From NCBI GenBank assembly GCA_003254905.1, contig QANU01001262.1, positions 464,612 through 528,611 of the forward strand: 64,000 nucleotides of DNA. The letters are read 5' to 3'. Both the position numbers and the translations under genes were made by a program. This DNA is from Nissolia schottii. Its lineage: Eukaryota; Streptophyta; Magnoliopsida; Fabales; Fabaceae. Below are positions 1-13,577 of this stretch, one piece after another. The notes beneath the pieces are model-generated. The model did not search any database. It had not been told where the DNA came from and saw nothing but the letters and a program-made list of their open reading frames with translations. The first letter of the stretch is position 1. Every line of letters starts with the position of its first letter.

Positions 1-600
1 AGCTTGACGCTTAGATCCCACCAACCCAAATGACATGAATAATTATTGTCTTCTTCCAATCACGTTTGGCTCTACTTTTTATTCTCTATCTTCCGTGACC
101 TCCAGGCTAGGTAGGAGCAACAGCCAAATCAAAAGACAAGGGCCTGTCCTTTTTGCCTAATTTTTGCGACATTTGTCTCTTCGAGACAGTTGAAATGAAA
201 CTGATTTTATAACTATCGGATTTTATAAATAAAACAAAATCGTTTTCATCTCAATTTACTCTCACTTTTCTCTCAATTTCTACACTTTGTTTTCTTTTGT
301 TTATGTACTCAAATGGACAAATAAGCATGCTAAATTAGATTTGCGAACCTTGATATGGTTGTTTCAGCCTGTAGATAATGGTTCAGCACAAAACCCAGCC
401 CAATTCAAAAGGCTAATAGGAGTCAGCCTAAAGCAAAAATATGTAACCATAGTGGGCTTGGTGAGAGGCACATAATTTGGTCCAAAAAACAAAAACATAA
501 AAGAAGCCCATGCCATGATGCTGAAAGCAAAAATTCCACAAAAATGAAAAACCTGTGTATTTGCTGTGACTTGCGTGCACCGAGAAGCAGAGAGATAGCA
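1..600. other. 5' flank of the NOPCHAP1-like gene
   Basis: I see no credible coding sequence here. Several AGCCCA/TGGGCT-type motifs lie between about 370 and 620. These resemble the site II elements found upstream of plant housekeeping and ribosome-related genes, which would suit the gene that follows. Confidence 0.4.
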
Positions 601-1789
601 ATGGAATTGGAAAAGCCCAAGAGGAGCAAAGAGCTGCTTGAGTTGGAGCACAAGAAGAGCACGGCAGCTTCCTCCTTAGGTATCTAATCTCCAAAGGGAT
701 TTGTGTAAACTCCACTGTTTATGCCAATCGCACCAATCACCAAGTTTGCTTCTTGCTCTGCGGAATCTGCCCTCGATGTTTGTAATAGAAGAAGAGCTTC
801 TTCAATCACTCAAACCAAGAAGGATCCACCCAATGGGTCGCCGCTCCCAACCCCACTTCCCCCAGGCCAACGTAACACTTTCTATCTTATACAAATTTCC
901 TTCCCTCCAATACGTTTTTTTTTTCCCCTTCCTAATAGAGACAAGTAGGTGGTTGCTAATGGTCACAACCAATACGGTTATTATACAACCATTGTTCTAG
1001 TTTTAAAACATTGACTGAAACTTTATGAAGAGGAAGTTATACATATCAACTGCACATTGTTACGTTGACAAAAATTTTGTTTGTTGGTGCAGTTTTAGGG
1101 AAAGTTAAAGACTTCCTAGGAGTCATGTCAGAAGCAAATAAACGGCTGGAACTTGATACAAAGGTTAAAGCTTGATTCTTATTGAAGCCATAGTTTTTGC
1201 TTTCTTGCAACCATTTTCTCCCATTTTGAACTTGATGCAAAGGTTAAAGCTTGATTCTTGTAGCTATATGTTAAAAAAAAATGTAGGACAATCCCGAGAA
1301 TTATGATATTGAAGAGCTAACTGGAAATGAATCAGAAGTTATTGAAAATGGTAATTCAGTTTCTGTATCTCCCAATAACCGCCCTATATCCATTTACCTG
1401 CCTGTTTTCTTCTATACTATTGACTTGCAAAAAGTGGATTACATAATTGATTTTTGCTTACATTTTTATTGCAGGATTTGATGATTGGTGTTGCTGATCT
1501 TCATACACCTGAGGCCGTGGCTGCTGCCAAATCTGTGATTTCCAGTTGTCAGCCTGTGATTCCATTGGTCGGTGATCACAGTGAAACAGATTCAGATGAA
1601 AATAGTGCTGAGGATGACAGCAGGGACGATGAAGGTAGCAATGATGAGGATGATGGTGATGGCCATGATAATGACGGTAAAGTGTTGCCATCTCTTGTTA
1701 AAATATCTATTTCCAGAAAAGATAATGTTCTTGACAAACAAAAGAGAAATCATTCAATGAAACGGGTGAAAATAGTTGAGCGCTCATGA
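601..1789 (+). CDS. NOPCHAP1-like (C12orf45 family) protein, possibly frameshifted
   Basis: This resembles NOP protein chaperone 1, which in animals helps load NOP58 into box C/D snoRNP assembly intermediates. The diagnostic core is KVKDFLGVMSEANKRLELDTK followed by NPENYDIEELTGNESEVIE and then MDLMIGVADLHTPEAV, which parallels the human core (a TFLPQMARAN-like helix, then FNIENIDG and VIQMDV). An acidic D/E-rich tail and a basic C-terminus follow. Exons I can read are about 601-679, an exon ending at 871, 1093-1163, 1287-1350 and 1484-1789. The ATG at 601 opens MELEKPKRSKELLELEHKKS, which fits the family N-terminus, but the first intron has no clean acceptor. The exon ending at 1350 reads GAAAATG where the family pattern wants GAA ATG (EM); the extra A breaks the frame into the last exon. 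Either the gene is damaged or the assembly has one base too many. Confidence 0.65.
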
Positions 1790-2089
1790 ACTCACGGAGT
1801 ATGTATGTGATTGGGAGAACTAGATGTCGGAGTTGTAGTAGTATTGAATTCTTGTTAATGTCAAACTTACCTAAATGATTGCAACCAGGGCAAAATTGTA
1901 CTTTTAACTCGGGTTTGATTTTCTTAAATGATTTTGCAGCTTTTGCTAATTTGAGAATGTAACTATAGCAGCGCACGCAAATGAGATAATGCGGTGGTGA
2001 CTTTCCTACCGGATATATATATAACAGATGAGGAAGGAAATAGTACAATTTAATATACAAACAAACTACATAAGTGAAACTGACAGTCG

Positions 2090-5000
2090 TCCTTCCATAG
2101 ATAGCAGTCTTAGCAAAGTTCCTTGATACACTACTTGAAGAACGTTGAAATTCAATATCTTCATTAGTAGTTGACGATTGTTCCGATGAAAAGTAATATA
2201 TGCCCAAAGAAAATGGAGGTGCAGATGGTCGAGGAAGTTTTATAGCACTTCCAAGCATGAGAATAACTGATGACATGATGGACCTGTCATTGGGCCTTTC
2301 CTGAACACACAACAGCCCAATATGGATCCATCTCAGCGCCACAGAAATGGGGCAAGCGCTGACCAATACTGGGTCCAGAAAGTCCACTGCCTTGCCTTCA
2401 CTCCAGAGCTGCCATGCCTGTTCAATCTCACGTAGAGGTGAAATTTGAGTTGTGAACTTTTTTCTCTATTAATAATTGCTAGTGATTGTATAGATTAAAT
2501 TTTAGATAAGAAATATATGATAACATCAATGTCAGTGATTTGTATAACACTCTAGACATTTTAAAAGGCTCAACAAAGACATATTTGGGGGCCGAAAAAA
2601 GAAAAAACCTGATGTAGGATAGAAGGGTTTGATCACGCTTCGGCTGGTATAAGCCACTATTCTTTCTGCCGCTCAAAATTTCCAGCATCAGTACACCAAA
2701 GCTGTAAACATCAGACTTGATGGAAAATAACCCTTCCAAGGCATATTCTGGTGCCATATAACTGCTGCAGCAGTAACCAGAAAAATAAACACACATTAGC
2801 CAACAAAAAGAAAGGTAGCATGGTGAATTTTCTTTATTCTATTAGTATGAAGAAATTGTATGGATTTACATTTAACAGAGAGAATTGAAGGTACTTACTA
2901 TGTACCAATAACTCTTTCAGTGCTTGCTTCACTTTGATCACCATAAAATATCCTAGCAGTCCCAATGTCTGATATCTTCGCATTCATCTCTTCATCTAGC
3001 AATGTGTTGCTAGCTTTTAGATCCCTGTGGATAATTTTCAGCCGTGAGTCATTGTGTAAATATAGAAGACCTTTTGCAACTCCATTTATAATTTTCGCCC
3101 GCATCGGCCACTCTAGCTTTCGACGTTTGGTTGGATCTGCTTGCCATGGTAAGAGTAGTGAAGATTCTTTCAGATTAGGAACCTCTTCATGAATGTAACA
3201 ATGAATAAATAAGGATAAATCATAGAGGGGGAGGGAAGAGCCTAACCAAAGAGGAATGCATCAAGACTAGTGTTGGCCATGTACTCATAGACACGAAGCT
3301 TTTAGTTTTTATCAAGGCAGCACCCCACGAGCCTCACAAGATTTCTGTGTTGAAGCTTTGCAATTAAGGTCACTTCATTCTTGAATTCTTCAAGGCCTTG
3401 CCTTGATTTCAATGTAAGCCTCTTAACTGCTATTTCCTTGCCATTAATCAGCTTCCCCTGTATGGATGCCAGAGTTTCATGTTTTAAGTAACGTGAATCA
3501 TAAATTTACCTAGTTTGTTACCTATTACTTCCATTTTCCCCTATCTCTAAAGTTAACTCTCAATTCATTTTGCCAAAGCCAAAGTTGTTTGACTAGTAAT
3601 GGTCACTTCTGTTACAAAAGTAAATTCCAATGCAGATAAGTAGATAACATCACATGCACTTGTTCCCAAGATGCTCAGAAGTATGAAAAGTAGTTGTACA
3701 ACCTTGAAAACGGGTCTGAAGCCACCTTCCCCAAGCTTAGTTTCATCAGGAAAAACTGTTGGTAGCAACCTTAATCGCGCTCAAATTAAATCAATGCACT
3801 TCTCCACTGTTGTCTTCATGCGTTGCACTCATTCCTTTTTCCTCAAAGCGTGACGACCTACTTGAACTACTCAAATTCTTGAAATGAATTTCATCACTTG
3901 TTCCTTCCCCTGAATAAAATATCTTGTTGGAAGGCAACCAAATTTTAGTAGAAACTAGAAACTTCCCAGGCTTCACTCCTGCTAAGTTGCTACGTACCTT
4001 TTTTCCTTCTTTTCAAGACAGAAAATATAGACCACCCTAAACAGAAAATAGCCGCAGCAACTGTCGCCAGAATAACTGTGTGTAATAATATAATGGCTAC
4101 TTCATAGAGTCCTTTCTTCGCTGCTCTTTCAATAACGATTAGAATTTGTGAAAAGGGAAGTCTGATCCAAATATTAGTGTAAAACATAATCTTCAGAAAA
4201 TAGATTAGTGGAACATCAAGGAAGTTTTCATATATTCCTTTTTTACTTTTTGATCATTAATTTCTATTTTCTAACAACTAGATATACTATATTTCTTTTG
4301 ATGGTTAGCAATTGGCTCTCCTAAGGATCTTTTGACAACAAGAAAAGAAAAGTTTTGATTGGTATCATTATTCAACGACACATCAGCTATTGTGTTGAAA
4401 AAATGTAGAGAAAGTAGGAGTTAATGATGACATTCATCAAGAATACATCGGCTATTGTGTTAAAAATTTAGAGAACGTGGGAGATAATGAAGACTTGCAA
4501 AAGCTGATTCGTTAGGTAATAAATGGTATAGAGCAGAACTTTTCTAGAACATCTAAGAAATTTTCATGACAGTATGCACAAAAATTTGAGAATGTCCTTT
4601 GTATTGTGAATTTACCTTGAGAAAGGATGGCAGAGCTGGAGTTTGCTAATAGAAGATGTTGTTCTCATACCTTATATTGCTACTAGGAGCCATTATGCGC
4701 CACCCAACATTCTGTTGGCAACACAGCTCAGCCTTCTTCATCAACTGAGACAAACAAGAGCCGCATGAGCTGCCATTTATGCCTATCCTGAGACTTATGC
4801 CTCCCTACAGATTTCCCTTTCTTGAACAGCATCTCTGTATTTGCAGCTCCCTTTATTAGCTGGTAAAGCATAGCTTGTGCATCAATATCTGCTTGAGTAG
4901 GCGAGGTTGTGTTGCTGAGGTTCCAAGCAAATGGTGCTGGACTAGCTTGTGCCTGTCTGAAGAAGCGTTTCTTGGAGTACCGAAGCATGCACTCATCGTA

Positions 5001-5354
5001 CCAGATGATTCCACTTGTCATATTACCACGCTTTGATGCACTTAGGGTTCTGATTTTTTGGCTTGCGGTTATAGTACAGTTCTGCCATGTGTCAACGGAG
5101 ACATCGCCCCTGCCGAGGAAGAGGCCATAGAGCCTTGTGGAAATTGTGTCATTGTAGAAGCTGTGAAGGGAAGCTTTTGAGGACAAAGAATCCAAGAGGG
5201 AAGTTAGATCAGATTGAAAATTAGCATTGGATCTATTACGCAATGGATCTTTGCAGATATGGAAATTGTAGGCTGGCTTGGAATTGTTGGAGTTGACCAG
5301 CAGAGCAATTGAGATTAGAACCAGAGCTCTGATGCAGTCGTGGGAGAGATACAT
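2090..5354 (-). pseudogene. Cysteine-rich receptor-like kinase (CRK) pseudogene, copy 1
   Basis: A full-length CRK layout is recognisable but broken. The ectodomain exon starts at 5354 with a hydrophobic leader and one Gnk2/DUF26 domain. In it the first Cys of the C-x2-C pair is Trp (DTWQNC), although WYDECMLRYS survives. The second DUF26 needs a frame change near 4790-4800 to recover CGSCLSQLMKKAE, and it ends in a stop after ENNIFY. A membrane segment lies at about 4000-4090. The kinase is in pieces: GEGGFRPVFK with a glycine-to-arginine change (about 3715), [15 protein letters not shown] with an in-frame stop after CLDKN (about 3305), HRDLKASN with DIG in place of DFG (about 2960-3030), [20 protein letters not shown] (about 2700-2755) and a C-lobe exon (about 2090-2395). 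The usual CRK stop is lost, so the frame runs on to 1707, antisense to the NOPCHAP1-like last exon. Confidence 0.88.
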
Positions 5355-6536
5355 TGTTGTTACTGCATGAGTGCATGGCTTCTGTGATAAGTTTGGTGCA
5401 AGATATCAATAACTTTCGTCCAGAGTGAGGGAATATTATGTCTCTTTCACCTCAATGATGTCCTTACAATTTGTTTAAGCAGTTATTGTGTAAATGTTTA
5501 TAGGATACAGCTGTCTTCTTGACCGTTGGTTCATATGAAAAACTACTTGGAGCAAATCCAGATAAACTTATGTTTTTCTTTTTCTGTTTAATCAATTCAC
5601 ACAAATTCTAGTTTGTATTGAAAGATACCCTCAACACCAACTCACATGAGTCCACCAATGTGATTTTTTCCCACTTCTCTTTCCATATAATATGACCTTT
5701 TATTTTTCACACAAAAATCAAGGGAGGGTATTGCTTGGTAACCGAGTCGACCCACGAATAGATTTGCTTAGTTTACTTTTTTCTTTCACTTGATCTCGTC
5801 GTAGCCTCAACTATATTTCTAAGATAGTGTGTGTGGGGTAAGCTTTTGTCATCCATTAAAAGGCAGCTAGCAAATTGCCATTGCACTTATAGAGAAACAT
5901 TTTATTTAAGTATCTCTACAAAAAAAAGTTGATGAAATCTATTTATATCTTTAAAAAGAGTGGAAAGACTCAATTCTTTAGTAGTGTACTGAAATATGAA
6001 CTATTAAAATTGTGGACAGTAGCAACCAAGCAATTAGCTAGCCAAGGATGGTCTGCCAACCATTTATTTTTACTTTACTTCTTTCTTCTTTTTTTTCCCT
6101 GATGTTTTCCCCCTTTCCTCTTTTTAATGAGAAGGGTAAGCTTGGAGTTGGATCAGAGAAGGGAACAAGTGGGGAATTTATTTTTTAATTTTTTTCCTCG
6201 CAGAGGTAAGAACAAATTGCATGCAGGGCTAAGAATAATATGCAGATACAACTGAGTTACAGCTATATACATACTGCATGCAACTGTATATAACCTACCA
6301 ATTGTAAATGATTTATAGGGAGAATGTCTTACTCAGTTAGAAATACGTACAGAACACCCTTTTATATATCAAAATTTACAAATAACGTTCTACATGACTT
6401 GTTATCGTCTACTATACCACTACTCGAAACTCTATCATTGAAATTGAATGATATGTCGTAACACTTTATGGAAAAAAAAAAGAAAAAATAAACAATCATT
6501 AATTTCACAAAAAGATCATCCCTCATATGTCATCTA
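5355..6536. other. Intergenic between CRK copies 1 and 2
   Basis: AT-rich spacer with no credible coding segment. It holds the upstream region of pseudogene copy 1 and the 3' flank of the intact copy 2. Confidence 0.5.
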
Positions 6537-9541
<3,005 letters not shown>

Positions 9542-9768
9542 ATTCTTTGATGATCAAGTTTCTGTAAGGGAGGGAGGGAGGGATGTATCATGTGTGTATA
9601 TGTTTGCTTGGGATGCAAATCTAAGCCTTTTGATGATACTTTTACGTGGGAATCATGAGAAACCATGTTTGACCCGGCAATAATTAATGTGAAGTAAAAC
9701 CATATTTATTATTTTATTTATTCAGCTTTTGTATAGTTTCTCAGTGTTTGGTGGAAGCATATAACTAA
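9542..9768. promoter_or_regulatory. Upstream region of the intact CRK, cut by the Mutator-like insertion
   Basis: Only about 230 bp separate the CRK start codon (9541) from the target-site duplication of the Mutator-like element (9769). Whatever CRK promoter lies further out has therefore been displaced by about 3.3 kb, or the element now supplies the distal promoter. This is inferred from position alone. Confidence 0.5.
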
Positions 9769-9778
9769 CTAATAGTAA
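9769..9778. repeat. Left 10-bp target site duplication of MULE
   Basis: CTAATAGTAA, identical to 13090-13099 at the other end of the element. A duplication of 9-11 bp is the mark of Mutator-superfamily insertion. Confidence 0.93.
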
Positions 9779-10070
9779 GAATTTTTTTCTCCTTGGACAC
9801 TGTTTGTCAAAGAAATTACAAGATTGCCATCGGTTTCAAACATATTACATATATACCACGGTTTGGGCTGACGTGGCGCCGGACGCACGCGTGGCGTGCC
9901 ACGCGGGATGCGCCAACGCGGCAGGCGATTTTGGCGCAAATTCGCCAACGCGGCAGGCGAATCCTACGTGGATTCGCCATCGAGGAAGGCGAATCGAGTT
10001 CCAAGTTTGCATGAAAATCGCCAACGAGGCAGGCGAATCCTACGTGGATTCGCCACCCGCGATGGCGAAT
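9779..10070 (+). repeat. Left TIR of MULE
   Basis: About 290 bp, matching the reverse complement of the right TIR apart from scattered changes and the inner palindromic block (10018-10068), which lies in the opposite sense relative to its TIR compared with the right arm. Confidence 0.88.
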
Positions 10071-10468
10071 TGTTCCCTCGATTTTTTTAAATTATAAATA
10101 ATATTATTAATATAAATAATTAATAAACATAACAAATATTAATTATAACTAAAAAACTAAATGACTTTCGTTCAATATTTAGGAAACTCTAACTGTAACT
10201 GTAATTCAATTAGTAGTTTGTAAATCTTAACCCTAACCCTAAACCCATGCGTGTCGAACCAAAGCCCTAATCCTAACCCCACCACTAATCTCCCTAAAAC
10301 CCTAACTCTAATCGAAAGACAACAAAGCAATCAAAGAAAATATTCAAGTGTATAATAAGCATCGTTGTATGTTTTGTGTTGGATCCTAGTGATGCCTTTG
10401 TTGTTGTCTGACAGATTGGTTGACTTAGAGAGTAAACTCGAAAGTGACTATTATTCAGTTCTATCCTT

Positions 10469-10618
10469 NNNNNNNNNNNNNNNNNNNNNNNNNNNNNNNN
10501 NNNNNNNNNNNNNNNNNNNNNNNNNNNNNNNNNNNNNNNNNNNNNNNNNNNNNNNNNNNNNNNNNNNNNNNNNNNNNNNNNNNNNNNNNNNNNNNNNNNN
10601 NNNNNNNNNNNNNNNNNN
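10469..10618. other. Assembly gap (Ns)
   Basis: A run of 150 unknown bases inside the MULE transposase. The true gap length is unknown; any translation across it is meaningless. Confidence 0.99.
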
Positions 10619-12141
10619 GCAAATGCAAGTGGCAGTGGCCTTTTATTCCCGTCCTGCGTCGTGGCAATTAATAGTTTCTGTTTGTACTTTCCATACAGAT
10701 GAGTCCCATCGACCTGGATAAATGGCTTGCAAAATCGAAATCCATCAATGCATGGCTTGAAAGCCCAAAACAATCTGACAAACTGGCGCTTGGAGGAATC
10801 AACGCGGTTATGCACCACGTAGTCTTCAGTGTCCAACAAGACCACAGTGTTTGGCATGAAATGCTTCATCGCCTCGCACCATCTAGGCAACATCTCGTAC
10901 GACTCCTCCCAACCACCAAATATCTCCCTCGATGCTCGCTGCTTCGCAAGCCAAGCCTTCCGATAAGACAGATTGTAGCCAAACAAATTCTTTACCCTCT
11001 CGAGTATCATGCACACCTCAACGTCAGGCCTTGTTCTAACCATGCCCTGTATATACTTCTGAACCAACGTTGATCGCAACTTTTTATGATCTTGTGACAT
11101 GGAAACGTTTACACAAGTATGCGGGCCATCATACTGCGAGATCTTCCATTGGTTACACCGCTTACTGTTAATTGCCCTGACTCTCCACTTGCAGGAAATC
11201 CCAAACTGAGAACACTTAACTAACAATCTTTGTGTATCTGAGTGCTCAATCTTGTAATCTCGGTGTAGCCTGATGGAATAATGATCCAGTGCTGATTTTA
11301 CTGCATCCTTTGTTGGAAATTGCAACCCAACAAATAGTTCTCCGTCTGAACTCCATACATCAGGCACGAAAGCGCCGTAACTATCAGATGAACCAACAAA
11401 TGCATCCCAATTAATTTCTGAAAACTGAGGACAAGGAGGCCTAAACACATTTTCAGGGGTCACACTTAATGGGACGGTGCTGCCATAAACATTAACTTGA
11501 GGGGCAGCGGACGGAACAAACCGAATCGGGGAAGCTGTTTGCGCACCAACCCATGTATCAGTCTCATCCGCTGAGTCCAAAACATTCTCCTCCTCCACAT
11601 CAGTATCATTAGATAAATGGTCATCATCCTCAACTGGGTCAGACAATCCCCCTCTAACAACAGGTGAAGCTGCAGGCGGTGAATGAACGGTCTCAAGGTT
11701 TTGGGATAAGCCCACATCATCAAACACTGGGGCAGAATGTCTCATGGACGATTGCGTGTTAATAGGATTAGAAAAACCGCCCCCAATAGGCAAATAACTG
11801 TCTCCCCCCACCGTCTCTACATCAACAAACACCTCCATAACAACATCTGAATTTGATTCAAACATATCTATCATGCATTCAATGTCTTCATCATCCACCA
11901 TTTCAAAACCGATGAATTTTGCCTCTGGGCCCGAACCTTGTAATATCCGAAAAAGCATCTTAGACACAAATTGATTCTGTTGCAGCCTTAATTTTAAACC
12001 AATTTTCCGTTTCAACTCATCTACATGCATGCCCCTCTTAATCATCATAGACCTCGGCACAGGCCCATCAAACATTAACCCACGTGGACCTTCGTATATT
12101 CTCCCGTTACCATGAACTGCCACAACAAGGGGTTTTCCCAT
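10619..12141 (-). CDS. MULE transposase, N-terminal part up to the gap
   Basis: A MuDR-family transposase read from the ATG at 12141. Residues 1 to about 110 (MGKPLVVAVHGNGRIYEG...) look like the PB1-like N-terminal module common in plant MULE proteins. An acidic linker follows. Then comes the MuDR DNA-binding region (FVGLQFPTKDAVKSALDHYS ... KWRVRAINSKRCNQWKISQY ... HTC) and the start of the MULE DDE domain, with the first catalytic aspartate in FIQVDGTHLYGKYKQKLLIA. The frame is open up to the N gap. The other two catalytic residues and the SWIM zinc finger would lie in the gap or are missing. The sequence beyond the gap (10294-10468) shows no recognisable transposase end. Confidence 0.88.
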
Positions 12142-12790
12142 TTCTAATTCTGTTTAACACACAATCCACACATCATAAATTACGTTTTATTTAAACAGCA
12201 TGACACATGGTATGCTACACTATGCATTAGATCCTAAATTAATGCTCATAAAATGTCACATATACATATAGCACACAATGTTAAATTACGCTTTAGGATT
12301 AGGATTGAGCCTAGGGTTTACGCTTTAATTTAGGGTTAGGACTGGGCATATGGTTTAGTCCTGGGTTTAGTAAAAACAACGACAACATGTACACATCGTA
12401 ATTACAAATTATATTGCACAATGCATCTATGTACCATAATTTGTCACTAACACAAAATACATACAATATACAAATAATAATAAACAAATTAATATCCTAA
12501 CAAGTTTCAACAAACTCAGTATAAACTAATAAATTAACAAGCTTCAGCAAACGCAATTTCAAGTAATTCATATATGCACTAGTAAATTCAACACTGCAGG
12601 GAAGGATTTTAAAACTTACATAACGGACGCAACAGCAAGATTGCAAGAGTGTCGCACCAGATTCAGAAGCAAGAGCGCTCTGGATTTCTAGAGAGATAAA
12701 ATTTTTAGAGAGATAAGTGGATTTTAGGAAAATGAGAGAGGTGAAGGGAAATGGGGAGGGGGGGCGAATAAAAACGCTGCCGCGTCACAA

Positions 12791-13089
12791 TTCGCCAACG
12801 CGGCAGGCGAATCCTACGTGGATTCGCCACCCGCGATGGCGATTTTAATGCAAACTTGTTTTTTTCTTCGCAAACGATTCGCCTGCCGCGCTGGCGAATC
12901 CACGTAGGATTCGCCTGACGCGTTGGCGAATTTGCGCCACAATCGCCTGCCGCGTTGGATCCTGCGTGGCACGCCACGCGTGCGTCCGGCGCCACGTCAG
13001 CCCAAACCGTGGTATATATGTAATATGTTTGAAACCGAGGGCAATCTTGTAATTTCTTTGACAAACAGTGTCAAAGGAGAAAAAAATTC
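12791..13089 (-). repeat. Right TIR of MULE
   Basis: The reverse complement of this segment matches 9779-10070 closely, including the CACGGTTTGGGCTGACGTGG stretch. The block 12791-12843 is in the same plus-strand sense as 10018-10068 instead of being inverted. Confidence 0.88.
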
Positions 13090-13099
13090 CTAATAGTAA
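13090..13099. repeat. Right 10-bp target site duplication of MULE
   Basis: CTAATAGTAA, identical to 9769-9778. Confidence 0.93.
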
Positions 13100-13531
13100 T
13101 ATTATATTAGCTGAAGAATTGCTGTTCCAACCCGGGAGTGAAAATAGGTGCATTACCCTTTAGAAATTCAAAGCCTTTCATTTTCATTTATTTATTATTT
13201 GATGAGCTTCCTAAGAACATGAAAGTCAAACTGTGATGGCGGAAAGACGCCGGAGTATACTCTTAATTTGAGCAATGATTTCAAGCCAACAAAATGACAA
13301 AAATTATGATTTTTAAGACTCAATTATTCATTAATCTAATTAAGGATCAATAATTATGTCAAAATATTTTTTTTCTTGCAAAGTTTCTCACTCTGTTGTT
13401 TCTCTTATACAAATAAATGTTAAAATAATCAAAGTATGATGTGTCATATATACTCATGAACGAATGTGTAATATTTTTTTTTTCATTTCATCATCCCCAT
13501 GAGTTTTGTTGAAAATTCAGACTATATTGTG

Positions 13532-13577
<46 letters not shown>

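Larger units (their letters stand above)
9779..13089 (-). mobile_element. Mutator-like element (MULE) with about 290-bp terminal inverted repeats
   Basis: The ends read GAATTTTTTTCTCC at 9779 and its reverse complement ending at 13089, flanked by perfect 10-bp duplications. The left arm (9779 to about 10070) and right arm (about 12791-13089) match closely over about 290 bp. They are GC-rich inside, with repeats of GCCAACGCGGCAGGCGAA and a 23-bp palindrome-like motif (GGCGAATCC-TACGT-GGATTCGCC) at 9956-9978, 10032-10054, 12806-12828 and, reversed, 12893-12915. A minus-strand MuDR-type transposase begins at 12141. The assembly gap at 10469-10618 hides its middle, and the distance left before the TIR is too short for a normal C-terminus unless the gap is under-sized. 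Identical duplications and similar TIRs suggest a fairly recent insertion. Confidence 0.93.

Noticed and set aside
1707..2088. Extension of the minus-strand frame past the CRK C-terminus as a separate domain
   Set aside because: The residues resemble nothing and the frame merely runs through noncoding DNA after loss of the normal stop.
10227..10312. Interstitial telomere
   Set aside because: Only two perfect AACCCTA-type units followed by degenerate CCCTAA words; too short, and inside a transposon.
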